A stretch of DNA of 64,000 nucleotides. Source: Liriodendron chinense. Its lineage: Eukaryota > Streptophyta > Magnoliopsida > Magnoliales > Magnoliaceae. This document shows, piece by piece, positions 22,456 to 35,700 of this stretch (position 1 is its first letter; each line of letters starts with the position of its first letter). The notes under the pieces were generated by a model. That model had not been told where the DNA came from. It made no database searches and saw nothing but the letters and a program-made list of their open reading frames with translations. The translations under genes and the position numbers were made by a program. Location of the stretch: the NCBI GenBank assembly GCA_003013855.2, contig PVNU02004100.1:1462501-1526500 (forward strand), read 5' to 3'.

Positions 22456-24600
22456 ATGGCATCTAGCATGAAGTTCAACGTTCAGAAGTATTTCGGCAAA
22501 AATAGTTTTGAACTATAGAAGGTCGAGATGAAGGGTCTTCTAGTTTATCAAAAGACTGGAAGACACGTTCTTTAAGAAACGACCAGAAATTATGAAAGAA
22601 GAAGAGTGGAAGAAATTGGGTCAAAAGGCCAACATCTCAAACCAATTGTGCCTAATGGATGAGGTCATCTATTACGTCATGCGAGAGAAGACGGCGACTA
22701 GTACATGGGCGAAGTTAAAGAACATTTATGTGAAGAACTCTTTTGAAAATCGTTTGTATTTGAAGTTGTAGTTATTCAATTTGAAGATGAATGAATGGAC
22801 TGATGTTGAGAACTATGTTAGCAACTTCAATAGGTATATTTGTAAATTGTTGGGCATGGATAAGGTGATCAAGGACGAAGATCAAGCATCCATCGTGTTG
22901 AACTCTCTCCCGGCATCGCACGAGTTGTTCAAGGACTCTTTGTCCACGGTAGGGTGACCATTAGCATTAAGACCATTATCTCAGCCTTCTAGTCAAAGGT
23001 GATGAGAAATGGAGCGGTGATGTGCGGTCCTCTTCAAATGCACTGGTTGCGAGGGGGAGAAATTCTGATCGGGATAAAGAATTTTCAAGATCGAGATTCA
23101 AATCCAAAGGCAAGGGCAAAGGAAAGTTGAAGTGCTGGAGTTGTGGATAGATAGGGCACGTGAAGAGGGATTGTCAGAATCCCAAGTCGAAGAAGGAGAA
23201 GTCAGATGATTCTTCTAGGGAGGCTAATACCGCAGAATCTATAGAGGATACGAATGATAGTTGCGAGGTGTTAACCATATCCCAAGTCCGGGTATCTCAG
23301 CGATGAATGGCCCTTAGATTCAGGGGCTTCGTATCACATATGTCCTGATAGGAGTTCATTCACTACATATAGAGAGTATGACGGTGGTTCAGTATTTTTG
23401 GGCGATGACTTCGCATGTAAGGTTGTGGGTATTGGTTCGGTGCACATCAAGATGGTCGATGGGATCGAGTGCATCTTGACAGATGTGAGGCCTATCCCTA
23501 AGCTGAAGAAGAATATGATCTCTTTAGGTGTACTCGAGGCAATAGGGTGCAAATTCATCAGCTATGATCGGTTTTGCAAAGTTTCAAAGGGAGCACTTGT
23601 CATTATGAAAGCACAGCGCCAAGGCAATCTTTACCGGCTAATCAGAAACACTTCATCAAGTGGAGCTACAACCTTTATAGCGGATTCCGCGTCTACACAT
23701 ATGTGGCATGCGCGCTTAAACCACATAAGTGAGTGAGGCATGAAGGTACTTTCTGATCGTTGCTTGATTCCATTTTTCAAGAGTTTTAATTTTAGTATAT
23801 GCAAGCATTGCATGTGTGGTAAACAGTCAACGTTGTCTTTTGAATTTGGAAAGTATGTATGTAAAGGGGTCTTAGAGTATGTGCATTTAGATGTATGGGG
23901 GCCATCGCTCATAGTTTCTGTTGGAGGGTTGTCTTGGTTTGTGTCATTCATTGACGACTATATCAGAAAGGTGTGGGTTTATTTTTTGAAAAGTAAATTC
24001 AAGGTTTTCACCACCTTCAAGCATTAGAAGGCGATGGTGGAAGAGCAGATAGGGCAGAAGGTTAAAGTTTTGAGGACCGATAACGGTGGAGAATTCACTT
24101 CAGGGGAATTAAATCAATATTGTAAGGAAGAAGGGATCATGTGGCACAACACAGTGCGGCACACACCAAAGCAAAATGGTGTAGCAGAGTGGATGAATCG
24201 AACTCCCTTGAAGAGGTCCCAATGCATGTTAAGCAATTATAGGGTTGGGCAAGGATATGTGGACTGAGGCCGTTAACACGGCTTGTTACTTGATAAATCA
24301 GATGATAGAATGTAAGATTTCAGAAGAAGTGTGGAGTGGTCAGTCAATAAACTACACAGGTTTGTGAGTCTTTGGTTGTGGGCTTACTCTCATGTACCAT
24401 CCGTTGAGAGAGTTAAGCTAGACCTAAGGGCCAAGAAGTGTATCTTTGTAGGCTATGGTGGTGATGTGAAGGGATACAGGCTGTATGACCCTGTCACACG
24501 AAAGATCATATTGAGCTGAGATATCAGGTTTGATGAAGGGTCCTTATTCTGTAAGAATAAACCCAAGGAACTGAAAAATCAGATGTTGTAGATATTCAGA
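22456..24600 (+). pseudogene. Copia gag-protease-integrase remnant
   Basis: Starts MASSMKFNVQKYFGKNSFEL then hits a stop. A CCHC zinc knuckle near 23130-23180 (CWSCG, stop, IGHVKRDC) has a stop inside the finger. The protease site LDSGASYHI is near 23320. The GAG-pre-integrase region is near 23690 (WHARLNHIS). The integrase core is at about 23880-24230 (LDVWGP, FIDDY, RTDNGGEFTSGELN, TPKQNGVAEW). Stops at several places show it is inactive. The DSGA, D-D-E and zinc patterns are enough to assign Copia. Confidence 0.85.
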
Positions 24601-24639
24601 TCGATGCAGATGAAACACGGGCCGATACTGAGACAGAGG

Positions 24640-26130
24640 TAAAAACTTGTTTGCTTGCCTCAAGTGCAAGGCTGCGATATAGTATAATTCTCATTAAGAC
24701 CGAGGTTGATCCTCAGGGATTGTCGTAACAATTCTAAACTTTATAACTAAGATGAGCTAAACTCGGATTTAAATCGATGGATGGAATTTAATAACATAAA
24801 ACTATCTACTTTAGACTTAAATCAAAGAAATAAGCACTAGAGCGCCAAAGATCCACTTATAATCATTCACAATACTAATTTAAACCATTCAAGCCAATAA
24901 CTCAATTGGAATTAGAGTTTTATCCCTATCCGATTGGAATATAGAGCAATCAAATCATCATAACTTATCTAACATAGATGGATCATCCACTGATATGGTT
25001 TTCTCATAACAACTAAGGCATTGGGTGTATTTAATCACACAACCCAATCCTTCACAAAACAAGCAAGATCACATTCATGATTCTTCTTCAAGCCTTGTCA
25101 CTAGACTTGATTTATAAGCATGAATTGAACTTCTATTAAACCAATATCAATACATAAACATCTATCTCAAATCAATCCCAAAGATAAGAAGTTCTTCTAA
25201 TTTAGTTCTAGATAAACACTTGGGAAACTTAGTTTGTAAGATCCCCTAGCATCCAACATATCATGATGGATCTAAGATCTCTACAACCCAAAATCCTATC
25301 AATCAACACCTCCATTAAGTAATCTCAGTAATTAAAACATCATATGTAAGAGCAATCACAAGAGATAGAAGATTAACTAAAAATACTAACTTTATTTCAA
25401 ACTAGAACTAGAAATATTCTTCATAAAATAAAAAAGAACTTGAACTAATTCGAATTAAGCATTATCAATAACTAAAAGCTTCACCTCTTAGCCCTAGCTA
25501 AGAGGTTTAGCCAACCATTAATAGATTGAATTAAAAGTCAAAAGAAACTACTTTAAAAATATTAAAAAAAACCCTAGTTGGAGGAGTTGCGAACGCTTTA
25601 CGACGCTCATCTCCACCTCCTACGAACTTTCTAGCCTTTTATGATGCCTTAGGAGCGACGTAGAAGTGTCATTTTATAGCAAAAACCGCCACCGATTTGG
25701 AATCTTCGAGAAAACAGAGAGTCCTTACACAGTCTGGAGTCGGAGCTTGTACTGCATCTTACAGAAATGTCTGGAGGTCTCAATACACTAGCTGACCTGT
25801 CAGCCGGCCAACTAGCCAGACCACAAGTTGGCCTATGTAAAATCTGTCCAATGAAAACGCAGTTTCTAGAGGGTTTGGCCTGCTAGTCAGTCTGTAAATT
25901 ATGACCTTTGGCTCTTCTCTTTCTCCATCTCCATTGCATCTTTCTTTCACCTCTTATCCATTTCTTCCATTGATCTTCAAGGCATGTAAAGTGTCTTTTA
26001 ACATTATATAGGTAGACTCTCTCTCGCATTCCTAAAAACACAAAAAACATGTATTGGATTAGTCTTTAATCATGAAAATCATGTATAATGTATGATGAAT
26101 TGGGGTTAGAATATGCACAATTCAGAGCTC
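24640..26130. mobile_element. 1.5-kb insertion within the Copia pol, unclassified
   Basis: AT-rich, non-coding sequence separates the integrase end from the RT start of the Copia element. It begins near CAAGTGCAAGGCTGCGATAT with the phrase GACCGAGGTTGATCCTCAGG and ends near GAGCTCAACAAG. No ORF longer than chance. I could not read a target duplication, so the exact ends are uncertain. Confidence 0.55.
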
Positions 26131-26179
26131 AACAAGTACATGATCAAGTGGAGCAGAAACATGTGAAAAAAAATCCACC

Positions 26180-27603
26180 TAGAGATGACGAGGTATAAGG
26201 ATGGCTCGAATGTTGCATTCGCCCTCATTACGGATGAGGCGAATCAATCTACTTTTTAAGAGGCAATTGATGATATAGATGTCGAAAATTGAAAGGCGGC
26301 GATGCATGACGAGATGGACTCCTTAAATAAGAATGAGACATGAGAGTTGGTGGAGCTTCCCGTGGGTCGTAAAGCGATTGTGTATAAATAGATTTTTCAA
26401 AAGAAATAAGATAGATACAAGGCGAGGTTGGTGGCAAAAGGATATGCTCAGAGAGAAGGTGTGGACTTCAATGAGGTCTTCGCACCAGTGGTAAAGCAAG
26501 TATCTATCAGGTTCGTGTGTGGCGCTAGTTGCCCAATAAGACCTCCAGCTGGAACAGATGGATGTTAAAATTGCTGTTCTACATGGGAAATTGGAATAAC
26601 AGATTTACATGAAGCAACCATAAGATTTCGAAGTGAAAGGGGCAGAGAACAAGGTTTGTAGGTTGTTGAGGTCGTTGTACGGCCTGAAACAGTCACCTGG
26701 GCAGTGATACAAGAAGTTTAATTCATTCATAATGAGTCAGTGATTTACTTGGAGTGAGTATGATCATTGTATCTACTTCGACATACTGAATGATGAAAAA
26801 TTCATCATGTTGGTATTGTATGTCGATGACATGCTTATAGCCAGTTAAAGCATGTCTGAGATCAATATATTAAAGGCTCGCCTATCAAGAACATTTGAGA
26901 TGAAGGATCTGGGGGCTGCAAAGAGGGTTCTCGGCATTGATATACACAGAGACAGGCAGGGGAATTGGCTTTGGTTATCTAAGAAAGAATATCTTAGGAA
27001 GGTATTGGTGAAGTATGAGATAGATAAGGCAAAGCCGGTCAGCATTCCTCACGCGGCTTACTTTAGGCTTTCTTCTTAGCAGTGTCCTGAAACAGAAGAA
27101 GAAATGGAGGTTGTCTCGTGTGCCCTATTTAAGTGCAGTAGGCAGTAGGCAGTTCAATGTATGCCGTGGTCTGTATAAGGCCAGATATTTCACATACAGT
27201 GGGTGTTGTTAGCAGATTCATGTCCAACCCTGACAAGTAGCATTGGGAGGCTGTAAAATGGCCACTTCAGTATATTAGAGGTACGCAGGACTACGTCTTA
27301 ACATTTGAAAAACTAGGGACCAAGTTGGTTGGATATGTGGATTTTGATTACGCGGGCAGTATGGATTGTAGGAATCGACTTCAGGTTACTCATTTGTGCT
27401 AATGGGTGAAGCAATCAGTTGGATGTCCAAGCTTCAGTCTATGGTGGCTCTTTCTACAACTGAAGCTGAGTATATGGCGGTGACAGAAGCATTCAAGGAA
27501 GCAATTTGGTTGAGGGACATAATAAATCAGTTGGGGCTTCAGCAGGAGGTTATGCCGATTAATTATGATAGCGCAAGCGCTATCAATTTGGCAAAGCTAT
27601 GAT
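26180..27603 (+). pseudogene. Copia RT-RNase H remnant
   Basis: RT begins near 26300 with ELVELPVGRKAI and [20 protein letters not shown]. The catalytic box survives as LYVDDML near 26815, then a stop. A conserved KARLSRTFEMKDLGAAKRVL follows at about 26870. RNase H is at 27396-27603 ([19 protein letters not shown], then EAIWLRDI). Several stops and small deletions are present. Confidence 0.85.
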
Positions 27604-27671
27604 GAGATGAAGTAGAGATGGAGGATCGAGCATGGCATGTGCAACATGAAGATTATTGACATTGTGGAGAT

Positions 27672-28232
27672 TGTTGAAAAATGGATGCCTCAAATCTATG
27701 CAGCAACAAGGGCTATCGATCGATCGACCACCCTAGTTGATTAATCGCAATAAATCAGAAAATCATTTTTTGTACAGCGAGCTCTCTAGACACTTTTGAT
27801 CGGGCAATCAATCAACCATCCTGGTCGATTAATTGACCAATGCCATTGATTGATCAGTAGATCATCCGACCGATCAATCGACGATTGTCCGGAGTTACGC
27901 AGTTTCGCATGATTTTTCACATTTTGTTTCTAATTCGGGATTAGTGCTATATAAGCGCTTGTAATTGCGAGATTAGGGTAACTACGACGTTCTAAAGGGT
28001 TTGAGAGAGTTTTATGAGGGAGAAATCTAGGGTTTTCTCTTGGGGCTTGATCCGGGTAAGATTCCATCTCTTGTAACTTCTAATTCATAGTGCATTCATC
28101 GCTTTGTGTCGTGGTTTTTTTTTCCCCAAGGGTTTTTCCACATAAATTTGGATTATCTCTGTGTTAATTTGCTTTATGCAATTGTGAGTGCATTTTTTTA
28201 TTCTCCCCTGTGTGTTTTCACGAGTCCCAACA
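27672..28232 (+). repeat. Copia 3' LTR
   Basis: Runs from TGTTGAAAAATGG to CGAGTCCCAACA, 561 bp. Shares CAGCGAGCTCTCTAGACACT, GTGCTATATAAG and AGAGAGTTTTATGAGGGAG with the 5' LTR. Confidence 0.85.
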
Positions 28233-28237
28233 TGGTC

Positions 28238-29086
28238 CACCTGATCGGTAGATGCAGATCATTCTTCAAACAATAGCCTTCCACGAAATTCTAACTGTGG
28301 ATTTGACTTGAAGGCCATTATGGGATAAACAGTATACAAAGCCCCATTAAGTAAGGTCAAAGCCGCCCACAGACCCCATTCTCCATCCCTGGCTGTTACA
28401 ACAACCTTGACTCTCCCTCTTCCTTTCAAACATTGTTCTTTGAGACCCACCACCACCATCACCACCGTCTGACACTTTTTTTTCGCAGTACGGGAACCAG
28501 CATCATCTTCTCTGGTATTTAAGCACTGGGTTCAACGTTCCCAGTCGAAAAATGAGCTTCTTATTTATTCCTACGACTGCATCAAATGAAGGCCTCTGGT
28601 AATGGGCGATATTTGTAATGGTTTTCTTTTTTCAGAATGACATTTCTTCTAGTTGTGGGTTAAGAGGGACAATCATGGTTGTTGTCGTGGGGCCGAGTGA
28701 TGTTGGTAAGGGTTTGAGGTGGAGATGGACAATAGTAGTTGTCATGTGGAAGACAATGAAGGAGATAGACGGTCGTAGTTGTCACGTGGAAGACAATGGA
28801 GGAGATGAAATGTAGGTTTCTTAATGTATTGCTTGTTTAAAAAGTTTGTCAACCTTAATCGATAATACATGAAAACCTCTACCTTTATCCATAGATGTCA
28901 AACTCAAACTTTATCCATGTGACAAACTCGATCCTTAACACATGACAACCTCGACCTTTCTTAACACTCTACCAACCTTGACCTTTTTTAACACTCTGCC
29001 AACCTTGACCCTTGACACATGACATCCTCGACTGATAACACATGACATCCTCGACCTTTATCCACTCGGCCAACCTCACCCCTTAG
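28238..29086. other. Intergenic sequence between two Copia-type elements
   Basis: No convincing gene. Two short related blocks near 28660-28805 repeat GTTGTC...GTGGAAGACAATG. The right third is a minisatellite (see 28860-29080). Confidence 0.4.
28860..29080. repeat. Imperfect minisatellite
   Basis: About eight loose repeats of a 20-30 bp unit around ACACATGACATCCTCGACC / ACTCTGCCAACCTTGACC, immediately left of an LTR. Confidence 0.65.
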
Positions 29087-30605
29087 TGTTGGGTCGGAGC
29101 CCTAGAAAACCATCCGTGTCATTATCCACTAGCCATATGGATGTGATTAGGCGGATCTCAGTCGTTGATTGTGGTGGCCATGGGTCCTAGATTGGACAAA
29201 TGATATGCCGTAGACCGATTTAGTGTTATTCTCCTTCATTAGGTTTGTTGAGGAGTGATTCCTCTGGTAGTCATTGCGAACTTGAGATTGGACACGACAG
29301 TCATTGACCTGAGAGAGTCGTGGTCCATGGATCTCAATACCCTATTAGACCATGACCGTCATAGGTGTGTGAGACACACATGTGGACATCAGCTCATGGG
29401 ATCTATGGTCATCTTGTGTGAGGGGACTGACTTGGGTGATCAGGATGGACAGTCTCCACCCCCGGGAGCCAACTTGGTGTCGGTTTATGCATTTCCCTTA
29501 CCCTGCACAAGAGTATGACTATGCCATGAACAAATGATCCAGGTTCAGACCTTTGGTCACTCACATTGGTGGATCAAGATAAAGTCAACAGTCTGGGGGC
29601 CCATTAGCTTAGACTATGATCGTGAGATCATGACTTGATGATGCATGAAAGATGATTTGATGCTTAGACCTTAGGACGTTTAAGGGTCATGATCTTGACT
29701 AGTCAGCTTTGAATCTTCCTACGAGGTCCATACAAGGGCTAATAAAGTGGATGTAGCTGGGTACTTCCATCAAGAGTCGTTGATTCTTGCACGGGCTAAC
29801 AAGGAATCCACTGGTTTGCCTAGAAAGATGTGTTATATCTTTGATCTGGATGAATCGGGAACTCATCAAGTGATTTTTCTGCTGGGCCCAACACTGATTG
29901 TTTTAATCGAATTTTAAAAGGTTTTTAACCATTGAAGTTTTGTTTTAACTGTTAAAACTATTTTAAACACACTTCATGATAACATTATGACCTAGATATG
30001 ATGGTCCACTTTTGATTGGCATGGGATATGATCATTAGTGGATACGTCATGACAATGGAGGGATTGAATCATGAATATATGCATGAATGAGGCGGATTGA
30101 CGGGCTTCCTTCACAGTAGGTTACACCGAAGTCCGTAGGGTGGTGGAGCACCATACTGGGTGCACCCCTGAAACCATAACCCCTCCTTATTTATATGATC
30201 CTATCACAAAGGAGAGGATAAGCTAGCCATGGACGTCCCTACCCCACAGGACGTGTGAGTGTGAGGAAAAAGAGAAAGTATGTGAGAGAGAGTGGAGATC
30301 CACTCTATTCTCTTTGATTGTCCTCATGTGTGGTCTACTCGTGTGGATGGTATACGTCTTCCTCGGCACCTACAAGAGGATTAGACGTTGGGCTATCTTG
30401 ATTCTCCGATACTAGGATAGATTAGGGAGAGACTCATTTGTTTAAGAGATCGGTATCACAAACATCTCTTTTGTGCACATCATGTGCAATTATGATCTCC
30501 ACCAGTTTACACATATTGTTTGATTACAAAATTCTGATGTTATTGCAAATGGGTGTTCTTGTGACAGGTCTCATGATAAAATTGTATTGTACCATATTTC
30601 GCTAC
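29087..30605 (+). repeat. 5' LTR of the large Copia-type element
   Basis: Begins TGTTGGGTCGGAGCCCTAG. Shares AAACCATCCGTG, GATTCCTCTGGTAGTCATTG, GGTGGAGCACCAT and CCCTCCTTATTTATAT with the 3' LTR. About 1.5 kb. Confidence 0.75.
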
Positions 30606-31651
30606 ATTTGTACGCTAGGGACCCAAGAAAGTGCCATTAGAGCTGTCCCATTTCGCAATAACCGTCGATTTTTAATTTGATCCAGAAAATTTAGCGATGT
30701 CTAATGGATGGGAAGTGTTCATATTGTTTTCCTTTAAACAAGGATCGAATTGATTTTCGTTTCGTGTCGATCGGATTTTTGGATTGGGAGATTTAATCTG
30801 TTGAAGTTGGTCCTATCGGGTGTGTCCTTTTGGGATCTAACTTCTGGAGGCTTGAGATCATAATTTTTTGTGGTCCTTTTTTCCTTAATTTTGCACATGA
30901 TGATTATATGTTTATTTCCCTATTGATTGATGGTATTAGATTGCATTGATGTGGTGTGGATGGGCCGTGATGGGAGATGACACATTATGAATGTATGAGA
31001 TATGGGCTGCAATCTCTCATATTTTTAGAAAAAGTATCATCCTATATCTTGTAGTGACCATAAGGTTTATCATGATGAGCCCGAATTGGTCAAAAAGGCC
31101 ATGATGATATAAGATCTTTGATCATGCATTCCACACCATCCATGTGAATCTATGAATCATGATAGGTGGATGAGAAAACAAATCATGTTCATGACTGTTA
31201 CTAATATGGGGAGTGAGATAGACAAAGTAGATTTAGGGTAAGAGCCTTGTGTGGGTCCCACCATACCAACAATGTTCTTGCAGTTTTGGAAGGCGCAAAG
31301 GGTGCGCCACGACACCTCTTTTTCCTTGGTGTGTAAGACACCTTCGAGTTTCCTCTTTTTACCTCTCATTTCTCTCTCTCCATCTTTTAGTAATTTTTTA
31401 ATTCCAAGACACCTAATTAGATTCTAATTGATATTATTTTGTTTCCTTATTTGTTAATGCCCTGGATTTTTTCTCATAATATGAGATGTTGTGGGTACCA
31501 CTTGTAGAAATAATTTAATCCGTTGGTTCGTGTCGTATGATGCATCTAGGAGTGGGCCCATCCTTGATAGGTGTGGGGCCCACTTGGCATGTGGTGTGTC
31601 TGTGAGATTGGAAGGCTTTGGTGTGGGATAATATGACGTGGACCCTACACC
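30606..31651. other. Interior of the large Copia-type element, no gene seen
   Basis: Non-coding text with phrases such as GGATGGGCCGTGATGG and GGGTCCCACCATACC. No ORF of note. Confidence 0.4.
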
Positions 31652-31829
31652 TAGAGCTGCACGCGAGCTGAGCTCAAGCCGAGCTTGGCCCTGCTTGAGC
31701 TTGGCCTGATCAATGGCCCACTGAGCTTGAGCTTGGCTTGATCAATGGCCCTCTGAGCTTGAGCTTGGCTTCGCTTGGGCATCGAGCTCAAAATAGCCGC
31801 TCGAGCTTTATTGAGCCAAGCTGAGCTTT

Positions 31830-31832
<3 letters not shown>

Positions 31833-31896
<64 letters not shown>
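31833..31896. repeat. (TA)n microsatellite
   Basis: About 32 TA units within the GAGCT-family hAT element. Confidence 0.95.
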
Positions 31897-31898
<2 letters not shown>

Positions 31899-32176
31899 AG
31901 TGTATAACTACAAACTAAAACAATTACAACCCTACTCGACCCATTGATCTGACTCAACCCAACCCACTGACCCCCACTGACCCAACCCAACCCAACCAGC
32001 TGACCCGACCCCAATCTGACCTTAAAAAACTCCCAAAACTAGCCTCATTTTAGGGTTCCTATTTCAAACAAAATAAATCAAAAATAAGAAAAAAATACAC
32101 AAAAGCCTACCTGGTGGATGCTCGGGTGTTCACTGCCGGGTGCAGTTTGGGGAGGAAGCTGGAACAGAGAGACTAT

Positions 32177-32225
32177 AAAGAGAGAGAGAGAGAGGAGAGA
32201 GGAGAGAGAGAGAGAGAGAGAGAGA
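32177..32225. repeat. (GA)n microsatellite
   Basis: Interrupted GA run. Confidence 0.9.
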
Positions 32226-32381
32226 TTTGAATCTTGAAAGTTAAAAGATTAGGAGGGAGGGAAAGAGAGGGAGAGGGGTAGCCGGGCAGGGGCGCGGCGG
32301 GTTGGGCGGGGTGGGAGTGAAAATGAAAGGAAAAAAAAAGCAGTTGGATAGGGTCAAGTAGGGTAGGGTTAAGTTTTATTT

Positions 32382-32385
<4 letters not shown>

Positions 32386-32442
<57 letters not shown>
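32386..32442. repeat. (TA)n microsatellite
   Basis: About 27 TA units. Confidence 0.95.
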
Positions 32443-32443
<1 letters not shown>

Positions 32444-32499
32444 AGGCTAGTTTTGGGCATTTTATTTATTATATATATAAATAAAAAAGCAGTTTTATT

Positions 32500-32501
<2 letters not shown>

Positions 32502-32569
<68 letters not shown>
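32502..32569. repeat. (TA)n microsatellite
   Basis: About 33 TA units, preceded by a similar short TTATTTATTATATA block. Confidence 0.95.
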
Positions 32570-32574
<5 letters not shown>

Positions 32575-32764
32575 TATCGAGCTCAAGCGAGCCGAGCTTC
32601 TTTTGAGTTTTGAGCCAAGCTCACTCGTGCTCGAGCTTGGCTTGTTTTGGAACGAGCTTTCAAAATCGAGCTTGGGCTTGATCGAACTGGCCTACAAGCC
32701 AAGCCGAGCCAAGCTGAATGAGGTTTTCGAGCTAGCTCGGCTTGTGTGCAGCTCTACCTACACC

Positions 32765-35700
32765 CATGGCCATCTTGAAAATCGTATGTGGGGCTCACCT
32801 GTTTAATTGTATATTGCTTACATATGAGGCCTTGCTGAACTGTTTTGGACAGCTAGCTTGAAGCCCATTTTGACCTATTTTTCTATATTTGATGAGAAAT
32901 ATAAACAGTTAATCTCAAAGTACTTGTTGATATCTTTGAAATGAGTGGTTGCACACCCAAAATGGACATCAGATGGATGAGATTTAACTGAAACAAGATG
33001 GGAGTCCAGGTATATGCATTCCGTGATTCGAGGTGATGCCCTTTGACTTGTGGCCCACTTTAGGGCAATCTGATAGTCTCCTTTGGAGGATCTAATTCGA
33101 TAAGAATGTGGTCCTTGGTGTCAGCTTCAAAACATGGTGTCATTTTCCCCGATCGAAGTTCGGACTGCGAAGTTATTGGATTGATAAGATCGACTCTCCA
33201 TTGATTAAGCGATGACCTACATTGGGTGGGTCATATCTCATGATCTAGGGATCGGATTGAGATGAATTTTTTTTGAGTGATGCCTTTAATGTGCATATGG
33301 TATTGGATAGAACGGATTGGACATTGGGCATCTAGATCTACTTAGGTAAATTCTGGACAGCTTGTTGTTAAATGTTCATTGGAAATGGACCGTTTTGATC
33401 AGATCCGTTAGATCTGATTTTGGATTGTGCTCAAACTTGACACCTGGCCTAATTTGCATGTTCTAAAAAAGTCTATTGACTTAGATTGGTTCATGGAATT
33501 CTTGATCATGAAGATCCAGTCAGATCAGTCCATGGCCCTTATTGGTTGTTTTAGGCAGTTGATTCATGTAGAATTGATGCTCTTGTGCATTATTGTTTGG
33601 ATCCCTGTTTGATTTACAATTAGTGACCACACATGGAGTGTATGTGGGGCCCTCACATCCTTGGTGGATGATGGCACCACATGTCCAATTATGATGGTTG
33701 TGTGGGGCCCTCATTTCGATGACCTTGCCAATGCGATCTCGAGAACCACTTGTTCGGTCAGATTTCTATTTGATCACCTAGTTACAGGCTTGGCCAAAGC
33801 TAGGTGGATTGATAAAGTGATGATCTGACCCTGAACACTGAGTGATGTGGTCATTGGATTACCCTATATCTCTCTTTTGTGCGAACCTTGGATGTTTTAT
33901 GGGTTTGATAGCTTGTGCTTAATCGGACCGTGTCTCACCCACTAATGGGTCGTTTGGTCCCATATTCCACAGGGAATAAGTGTTATTCCTTGTGAGGAAG
34001 TTTCTGGATGTTTAGGATTTGACTTTTGATGATCAGATTTATCCATATTGGAATATGGACCATTGGATCCTTGGTGGATCGATCTCACTCGTTAGAGATC
34101 AGATTGGGTTGTAACTTGACGGTTAGCCTAAGTTTGATGTGAGGATCACATATGAGGGTCTAGATTGAGTAGTGGGAGGCCCGATCATGCACTTCTCTTG
34201 TATAAGCCCCTATCTTATATGGATAATAGTTCGCGGGTCATGTTAGACCATGTTGATGTGAGTTGTGTCCTGAGGCCTTACAAACGTCAACGACGCCTTG
34301 GTCGCATACGTGGATGTTTGAGGCAATGAGAAAGGGAAGACACCATAGTCCAAACAAATGCCTTGAGGTTGATATTTGATTATGTTACATGTTATATATG
34401 TTTGTTTTATGTAGGGTGTCGTATTGGTTGGCAACCACATGCCCTGGTATACACTCTGCATGGGATGTCATTTGTTTGAAATTTATGCTAAGTTCATGTT
34501 GGGTTTTATATTAGTTGGCAACCACATGCCCCAGTGTACACTTTACATAGAATGTTTGTTTTTGGATGGATTCTTGAGGCTTTTGGGTTATATTACTCCT
34601 TGACCGCTTAGTGTAGTGGGAGTCGTCGGTTGTGTTGGGGACATGACAGGATATAGTCTGCATCTGTACGCCTAAAAAAATCATATTCCTTGGTACGTAA
34701 GAACACTTAACTCTAAGGCTTATGGTCACTAACATGATGAAGACACAAGAACACTAAACTCTTTTTTTTTAACTACCTGTACCACTTTTTGGGACCCGTG
34801 CCCTCTTTTTTTTAACTTCTTTAACCATATAAGAAGTTGTTCAGTTCACGAGAATTAGTTGATTAAGTGGATCCTTGGCCTGTGATAAGCAGACGATTCT
34901 CAAGGCTTATGGTCATTTCTAAGGTTGTTTATTCCAAGAAGCTCTCTGGGAAATTAGTCTTAGAAGCTCAAGTTAGTACTCACTTTAGATAGAGTACTAT
35001 ATGTCATACATAGACCTTCTCTGCCTAAACCCGACCTAGAGCCTTTATATGAGCCCCTGGTGATCTCTTCCAAATTTACAAAATGGGAAAGAGATAATTG
35101 GAATACCAAAGTAAAGGGAACAACCCTTAAGGGGCTGGACATCATCCTGATAAGAAAGGCAAGGGGAAGGGTAAGGGCAAGGGCATGTATGAGAAGGGAT
35201 GGTGGCATTGTGAGAAGCTGAGCCTTTTAAGGCAAAGTGTCACGTCTTCTATAATCGACTCGCTTAGGAGGCCAATGCGGAGAAACGACTCTCTCCTCTC
35301 ACCTTCCATGGATCCCGAGGAATGGTACTTGGTGTATCATCTAATAGACTGTTAAACCTCTTGTGTAGAAAGTCAGAAGGAACATGATGGAAAGTGAAGT
35401 AGAAGACGAGCATGCATTAGCCAAGAGCGAAAAGGCATCATAGGCATATTATGATAGGAGTAGAGTAGCGCTTGAAGAGGACTTGGTCTTGGGTATAGAC
35501 CCTCATGATCGCTTAGTTTTATAGACCGTCCATCCACTTCATGTAAGGTGGATAATTGATGATTGTTCATCCGATATATACATTATTCCTTCTCATTAGC
35601 TCTACAATGCGATTATCATTGTTCTCTTGTGAATCATGTGGGTATGTGTGATTGACTATTGATATCATATCCACTCTCTAAGGTATCCCATGTTGAGGAA

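Larger units (their letters stand above)
21607..28232 (+). mobile_element. Decayed Ty1/Copia retrotransposon
   Basis: LTRs at 21869-22401 (with a partial extra copy from 21607) and 27672-28232. The primer site is a variant of TGGTATCAGAGC (TGGTATTAGAGCTAACG at 22404). A GTGGAGAT purine motif precedes the 3' LTR. Remnants run in Copia order gag, protease, integrase, RT, RNase H, all with stops. The target duplication TGGTC is seen at 21602-21606 and 28233-28237 if the left end is the first LTR copy. Confidence 0.85.
31652..32756. mobile_element. hAT-type foldback element (GAGCT family) with AT microsatellites
   Basis: Ends TAGAGCTGCACGCGAGC / GCTTGTGTGCAGCTCTA with an exact 8-bp target duplication CCTACACC (31644-31651 and 32757-32764). 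The two ends form long imperfect inverted arms built from GAGCTTGG / CCAAGCTC words. The middle holds three (TA)n tracts and a (GA)n tract. No transposase. Confidence 0.85.

Noticed and set aside
28618..28815. Short ORF MVFFFQNDISSSCG...
   Set aside because: Short, with repeated TGTCACGTGGAAGAC phrases, no homology recognised and no gene context.
30438..30680. Short ORF crossing the end of the 5' LTR of the large Copia-type element
   Set aside because: Spans LTR and interior with no motif, and is not open in the corresponding 3' LTR.
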